NCBI GenBank assembly: GCA_007280315.1
Contig: QYQC01000125.1
Coordinates: 1 to 22,997 of the forward strand
Length of the DNA: 22,997 bases
Direction: 5' to 3'
From: Betaproteobacteria bacterium
GTDB lineage: Bacteria; Pseudomonadota; Gammaproteobacteria; Burkholderiales; SG8-39
Position 1 is the stretch's first letter. Every line of letters starts with the position of its first letter. The position numbers and the translations under genes were made by a program. The notes beneath the pieces are model-generated. The model was not told the DNA's origin, did no database searches, and was given only the letters and a program-made list of their open reading frames with translations. Shown piece after piece: positions 15,497 to 22,546 of the stretch.

Positions 15497-16065
15497 GCGG
15501 ACGGCTTCTTCTTCCCGCCCGACCTGCCCGGCTGCCACAGTACGTCGCTGCCGCCGCCTTCTCGGTTAAGTGCGCGGGCCAGTACGAATAACAGGTCGGA
15601 CAAACGGTTCAGATATTTGCGCGCGGCGGATCCGACCGTTTCGGCGCGCGCCAGCGACACCAGGGCGCGCTCGGCACGGCGGCACACGGTGCGCGCAAGG
15701 TGTGCGATGCTGGCTGCGCGCGTTCCACCGGGCAGAATGAATTCCTTCAGTGGCGGCAGATCGCGATTGTAGCCGTCCAGCAGTAATTCCAGGCGTGTTA
15801 CCTGCTTGTCATCGATGCTGGTATGTCCCGGAATGCAGACTTCACCGCCCAGGTCGAACAGGTCATGCTGAATGCCGGCGAGCGCATCGCTCACGCCGGC
15901 CGGCAGTTGTTCGGTGAGCAGCAGGCCGATCGCAGAATTCAGCTCATCGATTTCGCCCAGCGCGTGCACGCGCAGGCTGTCCTTGGGCACGCGCGAGCCG
16001 TCGCCGAGGCCGGTCTCTCCGGCGTCGCCGGTTCGAGTATAGATTTTGGTGAGACGGTGGCCCAT
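15493..16065 (-). CDS. PduO-type cob(I)alamin adenosyltransferase
   Basis: The enzyme makes adenosylcobalamin by transferring the adenosyl group of ATP to reduced corrinoid. The 190-residue product has the ATP-binding start KIYTRTGDAGETGLGDGSR, the GEIDELNSAIG helix, and the C-terminal signature RRAERALVSLAR ... ARKYLNRLSDLLFVLAR. I chose the ATG at 16065 (MGHRLTKIYTRTGD) because it gives the conserved N-terminus; a reading 22 codons longer is not conserved. A GGAAG-like sequence precedes it on the - strand. It is the only confidently called gene on this strand and converges on tctC with a 4-base overlap. No cobalamin-dependent enzyme or cobalamin riboswitch was recognised nearby. Confidence 0.95.
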   Translation of the reverse strand: MGHRLTKIYTRTGDAGETGLGDGSRVPKDSLRVHALGEIDELNSAIGLLLTEQLPAGVSDALAGIQHDLFDLGGEVCIPGHTSIDDKQVTRLELLLDGYNRDLPPLKEFILPGGTRAASIAHLARTVCRRAERALVSLARAETVGSAARKYLNRLSDLLFVLARALNREGGGSDVLWQPGRSGGKKKPSA

Positions 16066-16285
16066 GTGCTTCCGAGGGGAATCGAGGCTGGGGATTGTAC
16101 CGCAATGGAACGGGCGGACCTTGAGCGCCAAGGCGGGCTGCGTGCGCCGAACGTGCGATGTAGCGGGGCACGATTGTGCGTTTAGACCGGCTCTATCGTA
16201 GCTGAATCATAGTAGAATATTGCCGCTGCACGCTGTACCAACGGCGCGCTCGCGTTCGAAGCGGCGCAAACTAGGGATCCAAGTG

Positions 16286-18433
16286 ATGTTTTTGGCGAAA
16301 TTGCGCAGCCGGATGGCATCGATGTCCTCGGTCGAATACCTGCCCGAGCGCGTTTCCATGCTCTACCGGCTGTCCGGTACCGACGTGCCCATCATCCTGG
16401 TGGCCGCAGCCATCACCGCGTTCGCCATGTGGGGCTTCATCGGCGTCAATCTGATTGTCATCTGGTTTATCTGGCTTGGCGTCGCAAGTGCAGTGCGCTA
16501 CGCCATGGCGCGACTCTATCGCAGCCGCCAGCCGCCGGGGGAGGACGCCGCGCAATGGGAAAACTATTTCTGTCTCGCCAGCGCGGCAGTCGGCGCCGGC
16601 TGGGGACTGGCTTTGATGCTCATCGGGCATACGCCGACTTCGCTGCAGGAACTCACGGTAACATTTTTGATCAGCAGTGTCGCCATGGGGCTGCCGCCCT
16701 CGCTTGCGCCCAGTCCGAAGGCGTTCACCAGTTTCATCCTGCCCATTCTTGCCCCGATGGTGGCGATGTTGCTGACTTTCGGCGGCGGGCTCAATACTTC
16801 TACCGCGTTATTGATGCTGGTATTCGCGACGGTGCTGCTGGGTTTGTACATGTCCAATCACTACGCGTTGATCGAGACGCTGGCTTACGGCCACGAGAAT
16901 ACGCTGCTGCTGCAAAAACTGCGCGTTACCGAAAAGTCGCTGATTTCCGCTCTGGCCGAGCAACAGCTGATCTTCGACACGGCGGCGGTCGGAATCGCTT
17001 TTGTCAGCCAGGGTGCCGTGGCGAAATGCAATCGGCGCTTTGCCGAGCTTCTCGGTTATGCGACAGATGAGATCGCCGGAAAATCCACGCGCGTCTGGTT
17101 CGGGTCGGGCGAGGAATTCATGCAGCCGGGCACGCGACCCTACGCCACGCTCTCGCAGGGTGAGAACTATTCTTCCGAATTGCTGCTGCAGAAGAAAGAC
17201 GGCACCCCGGTGTGGGTGTTCACCGACAGCCGTGCGATCGACCCGGCCAAGCCCCAGGACGGGATTATCGTCGGCATCGGTGACATAACTGAGCGCAAGC
17301 TGGCCGAAGCTGCGCTGCAGCAGACCAAGGAACGGCTGGACCTGGCGATGCAGTCCTCGGCCATTTCGATCTGGGAGTGGGACGGCAGGCGCGGCACGGT
17401 CTATCTGGACGCAGCGCTGGCGCAGATGACCGGGGAGGAGCCGCGCGAGCGCTATCTTACGCTGGACGAGCTGGTGTCCCTGGTGCACCCGGACGAGATC
17501 GCAGCGGTGCGCCAGGCGCAGACCGACTGTATCAAAGGCCTGCGGCCGTTGTACCGCATAGAGCACCGCCTGAAGATGGCGAGCGGCGACTGGGTTTGGG
17601 TGCTCAGTCGCGGGCGCGTGGTTGATCGCGCCGACGATGGCACTGCATTGCGCATGACCGGGACCAACGTGGACATCACCCAGCGCAAGCGTGCCGAGGT
17701 GGAGTTGTTGTCTGCGCTGCAGCGCGAAAAAGAGCTGTCCGAGATGAAGTCCAAGTTTGTTTCCATCGCGTCGCACGAACTGCGTACGCCGCTGGCGACC
17801 ATCCTGTCCTCCGCCGAGTTGCTGGAACATTATTCCGACAGCCTGTCCGCGGAAGACCGCCTGAAGATGCTGCACGGGATCCAGGGCGGCGTAAAACGCA
17901 TGAACGCGATGATCGAAGATGTGCTGATCATAGGCAAAGCCGAGGCGGGTGCACTGCAGTTCGATCCAAAGCCGATGGATCTGCGGGACTTGTGTACCAG
18001 AGTGGTGGAGGAATTGCGCGGCGGCGTGGCGAAGCAGCATGCGATCGAGTTCGAACATCAATTCGAGCATTCAAGCCTGAATCTGGACGAAAAGCTGCTG
18101 CGACACATTCTCACCAATCTGCTCTCCAACGCGGTGAAGTATTCGCCGCCGGGGAGCACGGTGTCGTTGTTGCTGGCCGAGCGCGACGGCCAGGCGCTGA
18201 TTGAAGTGGGTGACCAGGGAATCGGCATACCGCCGGAAGACCAGGCGCGCCTGTTCGAGAGTTTTCACCGTGCCTCCAATGTTGGCAACCGGCAGGGCAC
18301 CGGCCTCGGTCTGGTAATTGTGAAGAAGGCGGCGGAACTGCATGGCGGCACGATTTCGATCGAAAGCAAAGTCAATGCAGGCACCCGATTCAGCGTGCGT
18401 CTGCCGCTGACGCCGACAACACGGGCGGCGTGA
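16286..18433 (+). CDS. Membrane-anchored PAS-PAS sensor histidine kinase
   Basis: The 715-residue sensor has about six hydrophobic segments in residues 30-195 forming an integral membrane input domain. Two PAS domains follow (about 228-345 and 345-475, each ending in a D-I-T-x-R-K-x-A-E PAC motif), then a HisKA domain with the phosphoacceptor His497 in ASHELRTPLATI, and a HATPase domain with the N box (N611 in NLLSNAVKYS), GDQGIGIP and GTGLGLVIVKKA. It has no receiver of its own. The start is uncertain: ATG 16286 has AGGGA at 16273-16277, while TTG 16220 would add 22 residues. The stop overlaps the next gene region, and the receiver proteins directly downstream are its likely phosphotransfer partners. 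The membrane domain resembles one often found with GGDEF or kinase outputs; I know no name for its ligand. Confidence 0.93.
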   Translation: MFLAKLRSRMASMSSVEYLPERVSMLYRLSGTDVPIILVAAAITAFAMWGFIGVNLIVIWFIWLGVASAVRYAMARLYRSRQPPGEDAAQWENYFCLASAAVGAGWGLALMLIGHTPTSLQELTVTFLISSVAMGLPPSLAPSPKAFTSFILPILAPMVAMLLTFGGGLNTSTALLMLVFATVLLGLYMSNHYALIETLAYGHENTLLLQKLRVTEKSLISALAEQQLIFDTAAVGIAFVSQGAVAKCNRRFAELLGYATDEIAGKSTRVWFGSGEEFMQPGTRPYATLSQGENYSSELLLQKKDGTPVWVFTDSRAIDPAKPQDGIIVGIGDITERKLAEAALQQTKERLDLAMQSSAISIWEWDGRRGTVYLDAALAQMTGEEPRERYLTLDELVSLVHPDEIAAVRQAQTDCIKGLRPLYRIEHRLKMASGDWVWVLSRGRVVDRADDGTALRMTGTNVDITQRKRAEVELLSALQREKELSEMKSKFVSIASHELRTPLATILSSAELLEHYSDSLSAEDRLKMLHGIQGGVKRMNAMIEDVLIIGKAEAGALQFDPKPMDLRDLCTRVVEELRGGVAKQHAIEFEHQFEHSSLNLDEKLLRHILTNLLSNAVKYSPPGSTVSLLLAERDGQALIEVGDQGIGIPPEDQARLFESFHRASNVGNRQGTGLGLVIVKKAAELHGGTISIESKVNAGTRFSVRLPLTPTTRAA

Positions 18434-18435
18434 TC

Positions 18436-18810
18436 ATGGCGCGGGTATTGCTCATCGATGATGATCAGTCGAACCTTGATTTCATGCGCCAGGTTATGCA
18501 CATCGAAGGGCACGAACTGACCTGGGCAGCCGACGGCAAGCAGGGCCTCGCGCTGCTGGGCCAGATTCGTCCGGAGCTCATCATCTGCGACGTCGTCATG
18601 CCGCATCTGGGCGGCTACGCAGTACTGGAGACAGTGCGCGCGAACCCCGAGTTTGCGAGCGTTCCGATATTGTTGTTTTCCGCCGCCATGAGCGAGGATG
18701 CGCGCTCGCTCGGACTGCGCCGCGGCGCGACTGAGGTACTGGCCAAACCGTTCGAACTGGAGAAATTGCGCGGCGCTGTCAGGCGCTGTCTGGGGCAACC
18801 GCCGTCATGA
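18436..18810 (+). CDS. Single-domain response regulator (CheY-like receiver)
   Basis: The 124-residue receiver domain stands alone, with no output domain. The acidic pocket D8-D9, phosphoacceptor Asp52 (ICDVVMPHLGG), Ser82 and Lys104 (LAKPFE) are all in place, so it should be phosphorylatable. A GTG at 18430 would overlap the kinase stop and add two residues; ATG 18436 gives the usual MARVLLIDDD start. It may shuttle phosphate, compete with the receiver of the next protein for the kinase, or bind a partner. It overlaps the next gene by four bases (ATGA at 18807-18810), indicating coupled translation of kinase, receiver and the fused effector. Confidence 0.93.
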   Translation: MARVLLIDDDQSNLDFMRQVMHIEGHELTWAADGKQGLALLGQIRPELIICDVVMPHLGGYAVLETVRANPEFASVPILLFSAAMSEDARSLGLRRGATEVLAKPFELEKLRGAVRRCLGQPPS

Positions 18811-20882
18811 AGAAAATCCTGGTGGTCGAAGACGAGGCGTCGATCCGTCTCAACCTGACGCTGATGCTGAAGGGGGAAGGTTATTCGGTGGATTCGGCCG
18901 AGGACGGCCGCGCCGGCGTCGAGCATGCAAAGAGCTTTGCGCCGGACCTGATCGTGAGCGACGTCATGATGCCGGAGCTGGATGGATTCGGCCTGCTGGA
19001 GACGCTGCGCGCCGATCCGCGCTTTGCCGATACGCCGTTCATTTTTCTTACGGCGCTAAACGACAGAACCAGCATGCGCCGCGGCATGAATCTTGGCGCC
19101 GACGATTTTCTCAACAAACCGTTTACCCGCGACGAGCTGCTCGAGGCGGTAAATTCGCGCTTGAAGAAATACGAGAAGGCAGCACGCTCGCTGGCCGAGC
19201 GCCTGGTCGCCGGCAACGACGAGCTCAAGCGCTGGTACCGGCAGAGCATTTCCGGCGCCGATGCCGAGCGCCCGCTGGCCTTCGCGGAAACCGCCGGGAT
19301 GACCGGCAAAATGACCGTGGCCACGGTGCTGTTTGCCGACATCCGCAATTTCACCACCTATTCAGAACGACTCACCGCGGGTCAGATTGCCGAATTGCTC
19401 AATGCGTATTTCGAATCGGTGTGCCAGCCGATCGTGCGTAACGGCGGACGCATCGCGAAGCTGATCGGCGACGGCATCATGGTGGTGTTCGAGGCGCGCC
19501 CGGAGGACGGGGAGGACAATCACGCCCGTCGCGCCATTCGTGCCGGACTGGGCATAGTGCTTGCGGCGAACGCCTTTGGCGACTGGTTCAAGACGCATTT
19601 CGAGCTCGGGGATTTGCCTGAATTTGCGACCGGGGTAGGCGTGCATACCGGCGACCTGATGGAGGTGCGCATCGGACCGCCCGGGGCCGAAGACCTGACT
19701 GTGGTCGGGGACAGCGTCAACGTCGCATCACGCCTTGAAGGACAAACGAAGGAGCTGGGCTGGCCGTTGGTGGCGAGCGCGGCCGCGGTGAGCATGGCCG
19801 GCAGCCTGGTGAGCACCGGCCAATCGCGCCAGCTCGAGTTGCGCGGCCGCAATGCGCCGATCGAAGCGATGGAAGTCACCGGCATCGGTGCTGCCGAGGG
19901 CACAGATGAGGGGCCGATTGAAGTGCCGGATTCGATACGCGCAGCGCTCGCCGAAAACGCGCAGATGACCGCGCGTGCGGCCAAAGCGGCGTTGTCGGAA
20001 ACGCTGCGTATCATCACCAGCGACTTGTCGCGCGCGCTTGCGGCCGGCCGGCCGCTGCAGGTAAAGGGCTATCGCGTGCTGGAGAAAATCGGGGAAGGCG
20101 GCATGTCCAACGTGTTTCTGGCTGAACGTGAAACCGACGGCGAGCAGGTGGCGCTGAAGATTCTCAACGCGAAACCCAGCGACGACAAACAGCTGCTGCA
20201 GCGTTTCATCCAGGAATCGGCTCTGATTTCCGATATCGACCATACCAACGTGGTGTGGATTTTCGACAAGGGATTCACCGACGATTACGCCTATATCGCG
20301 ATGGAGTATTTCACCGGCGGCAGTCTGAAAGACGTCATCGAGCGGGGCCTTACGCCGCGCCAGGCGCTGTCGCTGATGGCGCAGGCCGCCGCCGCGCTGG
20401 CGGAAATCCATCGCCTCGGCATCGTGCATCGCGATGTCAAGCCGGCGAACATGATGCTGCGCGCGGACGGCACCATGGTGCTGGCGGATTTTGGCATCGC
20501 CAAGCGTACCGCGGGGTCGATGGAGCGGACCGTGCACGGCGAATTTTTCGGCACGCCCTATTATATTTCGCCGGAGCAGGCCAACGGCAAACAGGCAACC
20601 GAGCGCTCAGACATCTACAGCCTGGGCATCATTTTTTATGAAATGCTGATGAACCGGCGTCCGTTTGACGGCGACTCCATCATCGAACTGATCTCGCAAC
20701 ACGTGCATGCGCCGGTGCCGCGGCTGCCGGAGGCGTTGATTGACTATCAGATACTGCTCGATGGCATGCTGGCCAAGGATCCGGCCGAGCGCCTGCAGAA
20801 TGCGGACGAGGTACTCGCGATTATCGACCGCGTATGGACGCAGGTCGCGCTGCGTGCGAACACTGCGCAAGGTCCCGGCTGA
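18807..20882 (+). CDS. Receiver - class III nucleotide cyclase - Ser/Thr protein kinase fusion
   Basis: The 691 residues hold three complete signalling modules and no membrane span. The receiver (1-120) has D9, phosphoacceptor D52, T82 and K104. A helical linker (120-165) leads to a class III cyclase (168-330). It has metal-binding aspartates D178 (LFADIRNFT) and D222 (IGDGIMVVF), base-recognising K218 and T298, and transition-state N305 and R309 (VNVASRLE). The Lys/Thr pair points to ATP and thus to an adenylyl cyclase. An alanine-rich helical linker (about 370-415) precedes a Hanks-type kinase (421-675). It has the glycine loop GEGGMSNV, K451, E470, HRD at 541-543, N548, D561 of DFG and GTPYYISPE (582-590). 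All key residues are intact. It is the third gene of the operon. The kinase target is unknown. Confidence 0.95.
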   Translation: MKKILVVEDEASIRLNLTLMLKGEGYSVDSAEDGRAGVEHAKSFAPDLIVSDVMMPELDGFGLLETLRADPRFADTPFIFLTALNDRTSMRRGMNLGADDFLNKPFTRDELLEAVNSRLKKYEKAARSLAERLVAGNDELKRWYRQSISGADAERPLAFAETAGMTGKMTVATVLFADIRNFTTYSERLTAGQIAELLNAYFESVCQPIVRNGGRIAKLIGDGIMVVFEARPEDGEDNHARRAIRAGLGIVLAANAFGDWFKTHFELGDLPEFATGVGVHTGDLMEVRIGPPGAEDLTVVGDSVNVASRLEGQTKELGWPLVASAAAVSMAGSLVSTGQSRQLELRGRNAPIEAMEVTGIGAAEGTDEGPIEVPDSIRAALAENAQMTARAAKAALSETLRIITSDLSRALAAGRPLQVKGYRVLEKIGEGGMSNVFLAERETDGEQVALKILNAKPSDDKQLLQRFIQESALISDIDHTNVVWIFDKGFTDDYAYIAMEYFTGGSLKDVIERGLTPRQALSLMAQAAAALAEIHRLGIVHRDVKPANMMLRADGTMVLADFGIAKRTAGSMERTVHGEFFGTPYYISPEQANGKQATERSDIYSLGIIFYEMLMNRRPFDGDSIIELISQHVHAPVPRLPEALIDYQILLDGMLAKDPAERLQNADEVLAIIDRVWTQVALRANTAQGPG

Positions 20883-20901
20883 CGCATTGAGCGGTAGTGC
20901 A

Positions 20902-20915
20902 AGTTCGCGCGAACT
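20902..20915. repeat. 14-bp perfect palindrome before the GT2 gene
   Basis: AGTTCGCGCGAACT at 20902-20915 lies in the 42-base gap between the fused kinase and the glycosyltransferase, ending nine bases before the ATG at 20925. It could be an operator or an RNA hairpin (5-bp stem, 4-base loop) over the initiation region, where no Shine-Dalgarno sequence is visible. There is no U-run. Confidence 0.45.
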
Positions 20916-20924
20916 GCGGCTGCA

Positions 20925-21614
20925 ATGAAACGTCTGTCAATAATAATCCCCACGTTGGACGAGGCGCCGCGCATCGTCGCGACCCTTGAATCTTTGCGGG
21001 ACCTGCGCTGCCGTGGGCATGACATCATTGTGGCTGACGGTGGTTCAAGCGACGCCACGGTAGTTCTGGCCCGGGGTGCGGCCGACCGGGTTGTCATTTC
21101 AAACACCGGTCGCGCCGAGCAGATGAACGCCGGCGCGCGCGCCGCATCAGGCGATGTGCTGTTGTTCCTGCACGCTGATACATGCCTGCCCGACAACGCC
21201 GATCATCTGGTATTGCAGGGGCTGGCCGCGGGCGAATCCGTCTGGGGCCGCTTTGACGTGCGAATTGCGGGCGCGCACCGCATGTTGCGGCTGGTGGAGG
21301 CGATGATGAATCTGCGTTCCCGCCTGTCCGGCATCTGTACCGGCGATCAATGCATTTTCGTTCGCCGCGATGCGTTCGAAGCCATTGGCGGCTTTCCTTG
21401 CCAGGAACTGATGGAAGATATCGCCATCAGCGTGCGCCTGCGTCGCCTATCCGCGCCACTATGCCTGCGCCAGCGCTGTCTGACGTCGGCGCGCCGCTGG
21501 GAAAGCGGCGGGGCTCTACCTACCATCGCGCTGATGTGGTGGCTGCGTTTGCAGTATGCATTCGGCGCTGCGCCGGCGAAACTGGCACGCGACTATGCGC
21601 GGCGCCGCCATTAA
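20925..21614 (+). CDS. TIGR04283-type family 2 glycosyltransferase (rSAM/selenodomain-associated transferase 2)
   Basis: This 229-residue GT2 enzyme opens with RLSIIIPTLDEAPRI and has the nucleotide-sugar motifs VADGGSSDAT (D38, D43) and LHADT (D85, metal binding). The acceptor-side GDQCIFVRRDAF and the ELMEDI segment give the catalytic-type acidic residues. It matches the family annotated either as rSAM/selenodomain-associated transferase 2 or as an arsenosugar biosynthesis glycosyltransferase. I see no arsenic methyltransferase or radical-SAM partner in the window. It overlaps the next gene by 20 bases. Whether it belongs to the upstream signalling operon is unclear; a 42-base gap with a palindrome separates them. 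The start lacks a good Shine-Dalgarno sequence. Confidence 0.87.
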   Translation: MKRLSIIIPTLDEAPRIVATLESLRDLRCRGHDIIVADGGSSDATVVLARGAADRVVISNTGRAEQMNAGARAASGDVLLFLHADTCLPDNADHLVLQGLAAGESVWGRFDVRIAGAHRMLRLVEAMMNLRSRLSGICTGDQCIFVRRDAFEAIGGFPCQELMEDIAISVRLRRLSAPLCLRQRCLTSARRWESGGALPTIALMWWLRLQYAFGAAPAKLARDYARRRH

Positions 21615-22245
21615 CTGCCGCATACTGGTGTTTGCCAAGGCGCCCATGCCGGGGCGGGTGAAGACGCGCCTGATTCCAGTATTGGGCGAGGCTGGTGCGG
21701 CGGAATTGCAGCGGCAGATGATAGCGCGCACACTGGATACCGCAGTGGCGGCGCGGTTGGGAATGCCAGAGCTTTGGTGCGATCCCGATCCGGATGTTCC
21801 TTTTTTTGCAGATTGCGCCAAACGCTACGGCGTTGGCCTTCGAGCGCAGGGCGAGGGCGATCTGGGCCTGCGCATGAAACGCGCGCTCGAGCACGCGCTG
21901 TCTGCAAGTACGCCGGCACTGTTGATCGGCTGCGACTGCCCGGTCCTGACGCCGGGCTATTTGCGCGAAGCGGCCGCGGCCTTGGCCGGCGGAGACGAAG
22001 CGGTGTTTGGCCCCGCCGAGGACGGCGGCTATGTACTGATCGGACTTGCACGCAGTCCGCAGTCACAACTGTTCGACAAAGTCGCGTGGGGTACGGCCAC
22101 GGTTATGCAGCAAACGCGCGCGCGACTGGCGCAGGGAAACTGGCGTTGGCGGGAGCTGGAACCGGTTTGGGATGTGGATCGGCCCGAGGACCTGGCGCGC
22201 TTGCACGCATTGAACTTGCGGGCAGAAAAGAAACGGGCAGAATAA
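21595..22245 (+). CDS. TIGR04282-type transferase, DUF2064 (rSAM/selenodomain-associated transferase 1)
   Basis: The 216-residue protein has a nucleotidyltransferase-like fold signature: ILVFAKAPMPGRVKTRLIP at the N-terminus, where Lys and Arg would contact a nucleotide, IGCDCPVLTPGYL in the middle, and GPAEDGGYVLIGL. These are the hallmarks of the DUF2064 family, usually encoded beside the GT2 of the preceding entry. Its reaction is not firmly established; some members are predicted to act on sugar nucleotides in arsenosugar or related pathways. ATG 21595 is preferred over the reading from 21556, because the conserved family N-terminus starts just after it. Overlap with the upstream gene is 20 bases, so translation is probably coupled. 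Confidence 0.87.
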   Translation: MRGAAINCRILVFAKAPMPGRVKTRLIPVLGEAGAAELQRQMIARTLDTAVAARLGMPELWCDPDPDVPFFADCAKRYGVGLRAQGEGDLGLRMKRALEHALSASTPALLIGCDCPVLTPGYLREAAAALAGGDEAVFGPAEDGGYVLIGLARSPQSQLFDKVAWGTATVMQQTRARLAQGNWRWRELEPVWDVDRPEDLARLHALNLRAEKKRAE

Positions 22246-22322
22246 CCGGTGTTTGCCGGCTAGCCTGCCCACGCGGGTAGAGGAGGAGGAGCCCCGCGAA
22301 ATCAGTGCCGCGATGTTCTGTC

Positions 22323-22457
22323 TTAGCGGAAAAAACTCCCGCTGAAAGCAATCAATGTCTGTCCATTCAGCGCGCAGGCGAGTTTTACCGAGCCAGCCAG
22401 GGCGGCGGTGCTGGTAATCAGGTAACCCGCGAGTACTTTGGCGCCACTCAAGTTCAT
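22323..22457 (-). CDS. Candidate 44-residue small protein, divergent to the LysR gene
   Basis: An ATG (22457-22455) on the - strand opens a 44-codon frame ending at TAA (22325-22323). The product begins MNLSGAKVLAGYLITSTAAL and is moderately hydrophobic, with a possible membrane or signal-like segment in residues 6-35. A GGAAG lies about ten bases upstream of the start. Codon third positions are G/C-rich like the neighbours. It is transcribed away from the LysR gene, the position where a LysR target often lies. I do not recognise it. It could be a real small gene, the remnant of a larger one, or chance. Confidence 0.25.
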   Translation of the reverse strand: MNLSGAKVLAGYLITSTAALAGSVKLACALNGQTLIAFSGSFFR

Positions 22458-22498
22458 GCCATTACTTCCATTCGGTTTATGGAATGAGTCTAAACAGC

Positions 22499-22530
22499 AT
22501 CTAATTATTTGTCTAATCGATTCTTTAGAT
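22499..22530. promoter_or_regulatory. AT-rich inverted repeat upstream of the LysR gene
   Basis: ATCTAA (22499-22504) and TTAGAT (22525-22530) form an inverted repeat 17 bases before the LysR ATG, in the most AT-rich stretch of the window. LysR proteins typically bind dyads with a T-N11-A core close to their own promoters. No exact T-N11-A palindrome is asserted here. Confidence 0.35.
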
Positions 22531-22546
22531 TTAATATATCTGTTCC

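Larger units (their letters stand above)
22246..22546. other. Intergenic region with hairpins and an AT-rich segment
   Basis: About 300 bases separate the DUF2064 gene from the LysR gene. A short inverted repeat CCGG-N6-CCGG (22246-22259) and a hairpin CTGCCC-ACGC-GGGTAG (22265-22280, one G-U) follow the stop, without a U-run. The + strand frames here look non-coding. A short - strand frame is listed separately. From about 22486 to 22546 base composition turns sharply AT-rich, as expected for the LysR promoter. I recognise no riboswitch or RNA gene. Confidence 0.6.

Noticed and set aside
16808..18070. 420-codon - strand frame opposite the histidine kinase
   Set aside because: The PAS-PAS-HisKA reading on + is unambiguous; the antisense translation is rich in His, Gln and Arg, typical of mirrored GC-rich genes.
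22265..22330. Possible riboswitch or structured RNA downstream of the DUF2064 gene
   Set aside because: Only a 6-bp hairpin with one wobble pair was found; none of the conserved boxes of cobalamin, glycine or TPP riboswitches could be matched.
22305..22487. 60-codon + frame between the DUF2064 and LysR genes
   Set aside because: No ribosome-binding site, no recognisable features, and composition unlike the neighbours' coding sequence.
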